DNA from: an uncultured Planctomycetales bacterium
Lineage (GTDB): Bacteria; Planctomycetota; Planctomycetia; Isosphaerales; Isosphaeraceae
Reading direction: 5' to 3'
Length of the DNA: 5,792 nt
Assembly: GCA_937997355.1 (NCBI GenBank)
Contig: CALKTZ010000204.1
Location: 1-5,792, forward strand
The notes beneath the pieces were generated by a model. The model ran no database searches and was not told the DNA's origin. It was given only the letters and a program-made list of their open reading frames with translations. The translations under genes were made by a program, and so were the position numbers. The stretch's first letter is position 1. Every line of letters begins with the position of its first letter. Positions 5,745 through 5,792 of this stretch are shown piece by piece.

Positions 5745-5792
5745 ATGTTGCACCGAGTCTTGGTGTCTCTCGATGAACAAGCCCTCCTTGCG
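5745..5792. other. Right edge, no assignable gene
   Basis: No minus-strand frame has a stop codon here, so an upstream leftward gene could end only beyond the window or past the terminator. On the plus strand an ATG at 5730 (also 5745) opens a frame to the edge, MASTGMLHRVLVSLDEQALLA, without a proper Shine-Dalgarno. A perfect AAGGAGG lies on the minus strand at 5789-5783, only two bases from the TTG at 5780. None of these is enough for a gene call. Confidence 0.4.

Overview
The window looks like a stretch of a moderately GC-rich bacterial chromosome. A planctomycete (Isosphaera/Gemmata-like) is my best guess. It rests on the general look of the proteins, frequent TTG starts and variable Shine-Dalgarno use, not on a marker gene, so it is only moderately supported. 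I see no phage, insertion-sequence or CRISPR signatures.

Layout. (1) Positions 1-471, minus strand: a winged-helix GbsR/MarR-type regulator that runs off the left edge. (2) 472-856: a 385-base gap between divergent genes. Its right half holds a candidate promoter, a long imperfect hairpin and a terminator-like hairpin with T6. Together these look like a ~100-nt structured RNA or an attenuated leader. (3) 857-1012, plus strand: a 51-residue Arc-type ribbon-helix-helix protein with a good ribosome binding site, followed by a doubtful 38-codon ORF. (4) 1190-1262, plus strand: tRNA-Asn(GTT) with its own sigma-70-type promoter, then a perfect 18-bp hairpin separating it from the convergent operon. 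(5) 5651-1458, minus strand: a three-gene operon.

The operon, in order of transcription, encodes a transglutaminase-like protease-fold protein, a YbdK/GCS2-type carboxylate-amine ligase and the glycogen debranching enzyme GlgX. The ligase stop and the glgX start overlap in TTGA, so glgX is probably translationally coupled to the ligase. The first two families belong to the protein set that comparative genomics links to predicted peptide-amide synthesis and processing (with ATP-grasp and Alpha-E proteins). Their tight coupling to a glycogen-degrading enzyme is the most unusual feature of the window. Whether this is a functional partnership or just co-expression in a storage/stress regulon cannot be decided from sequence. 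A minus-strand terminator at 5716-5744 suggests the operon begins in this window and is insulated from whatever lies to the right.
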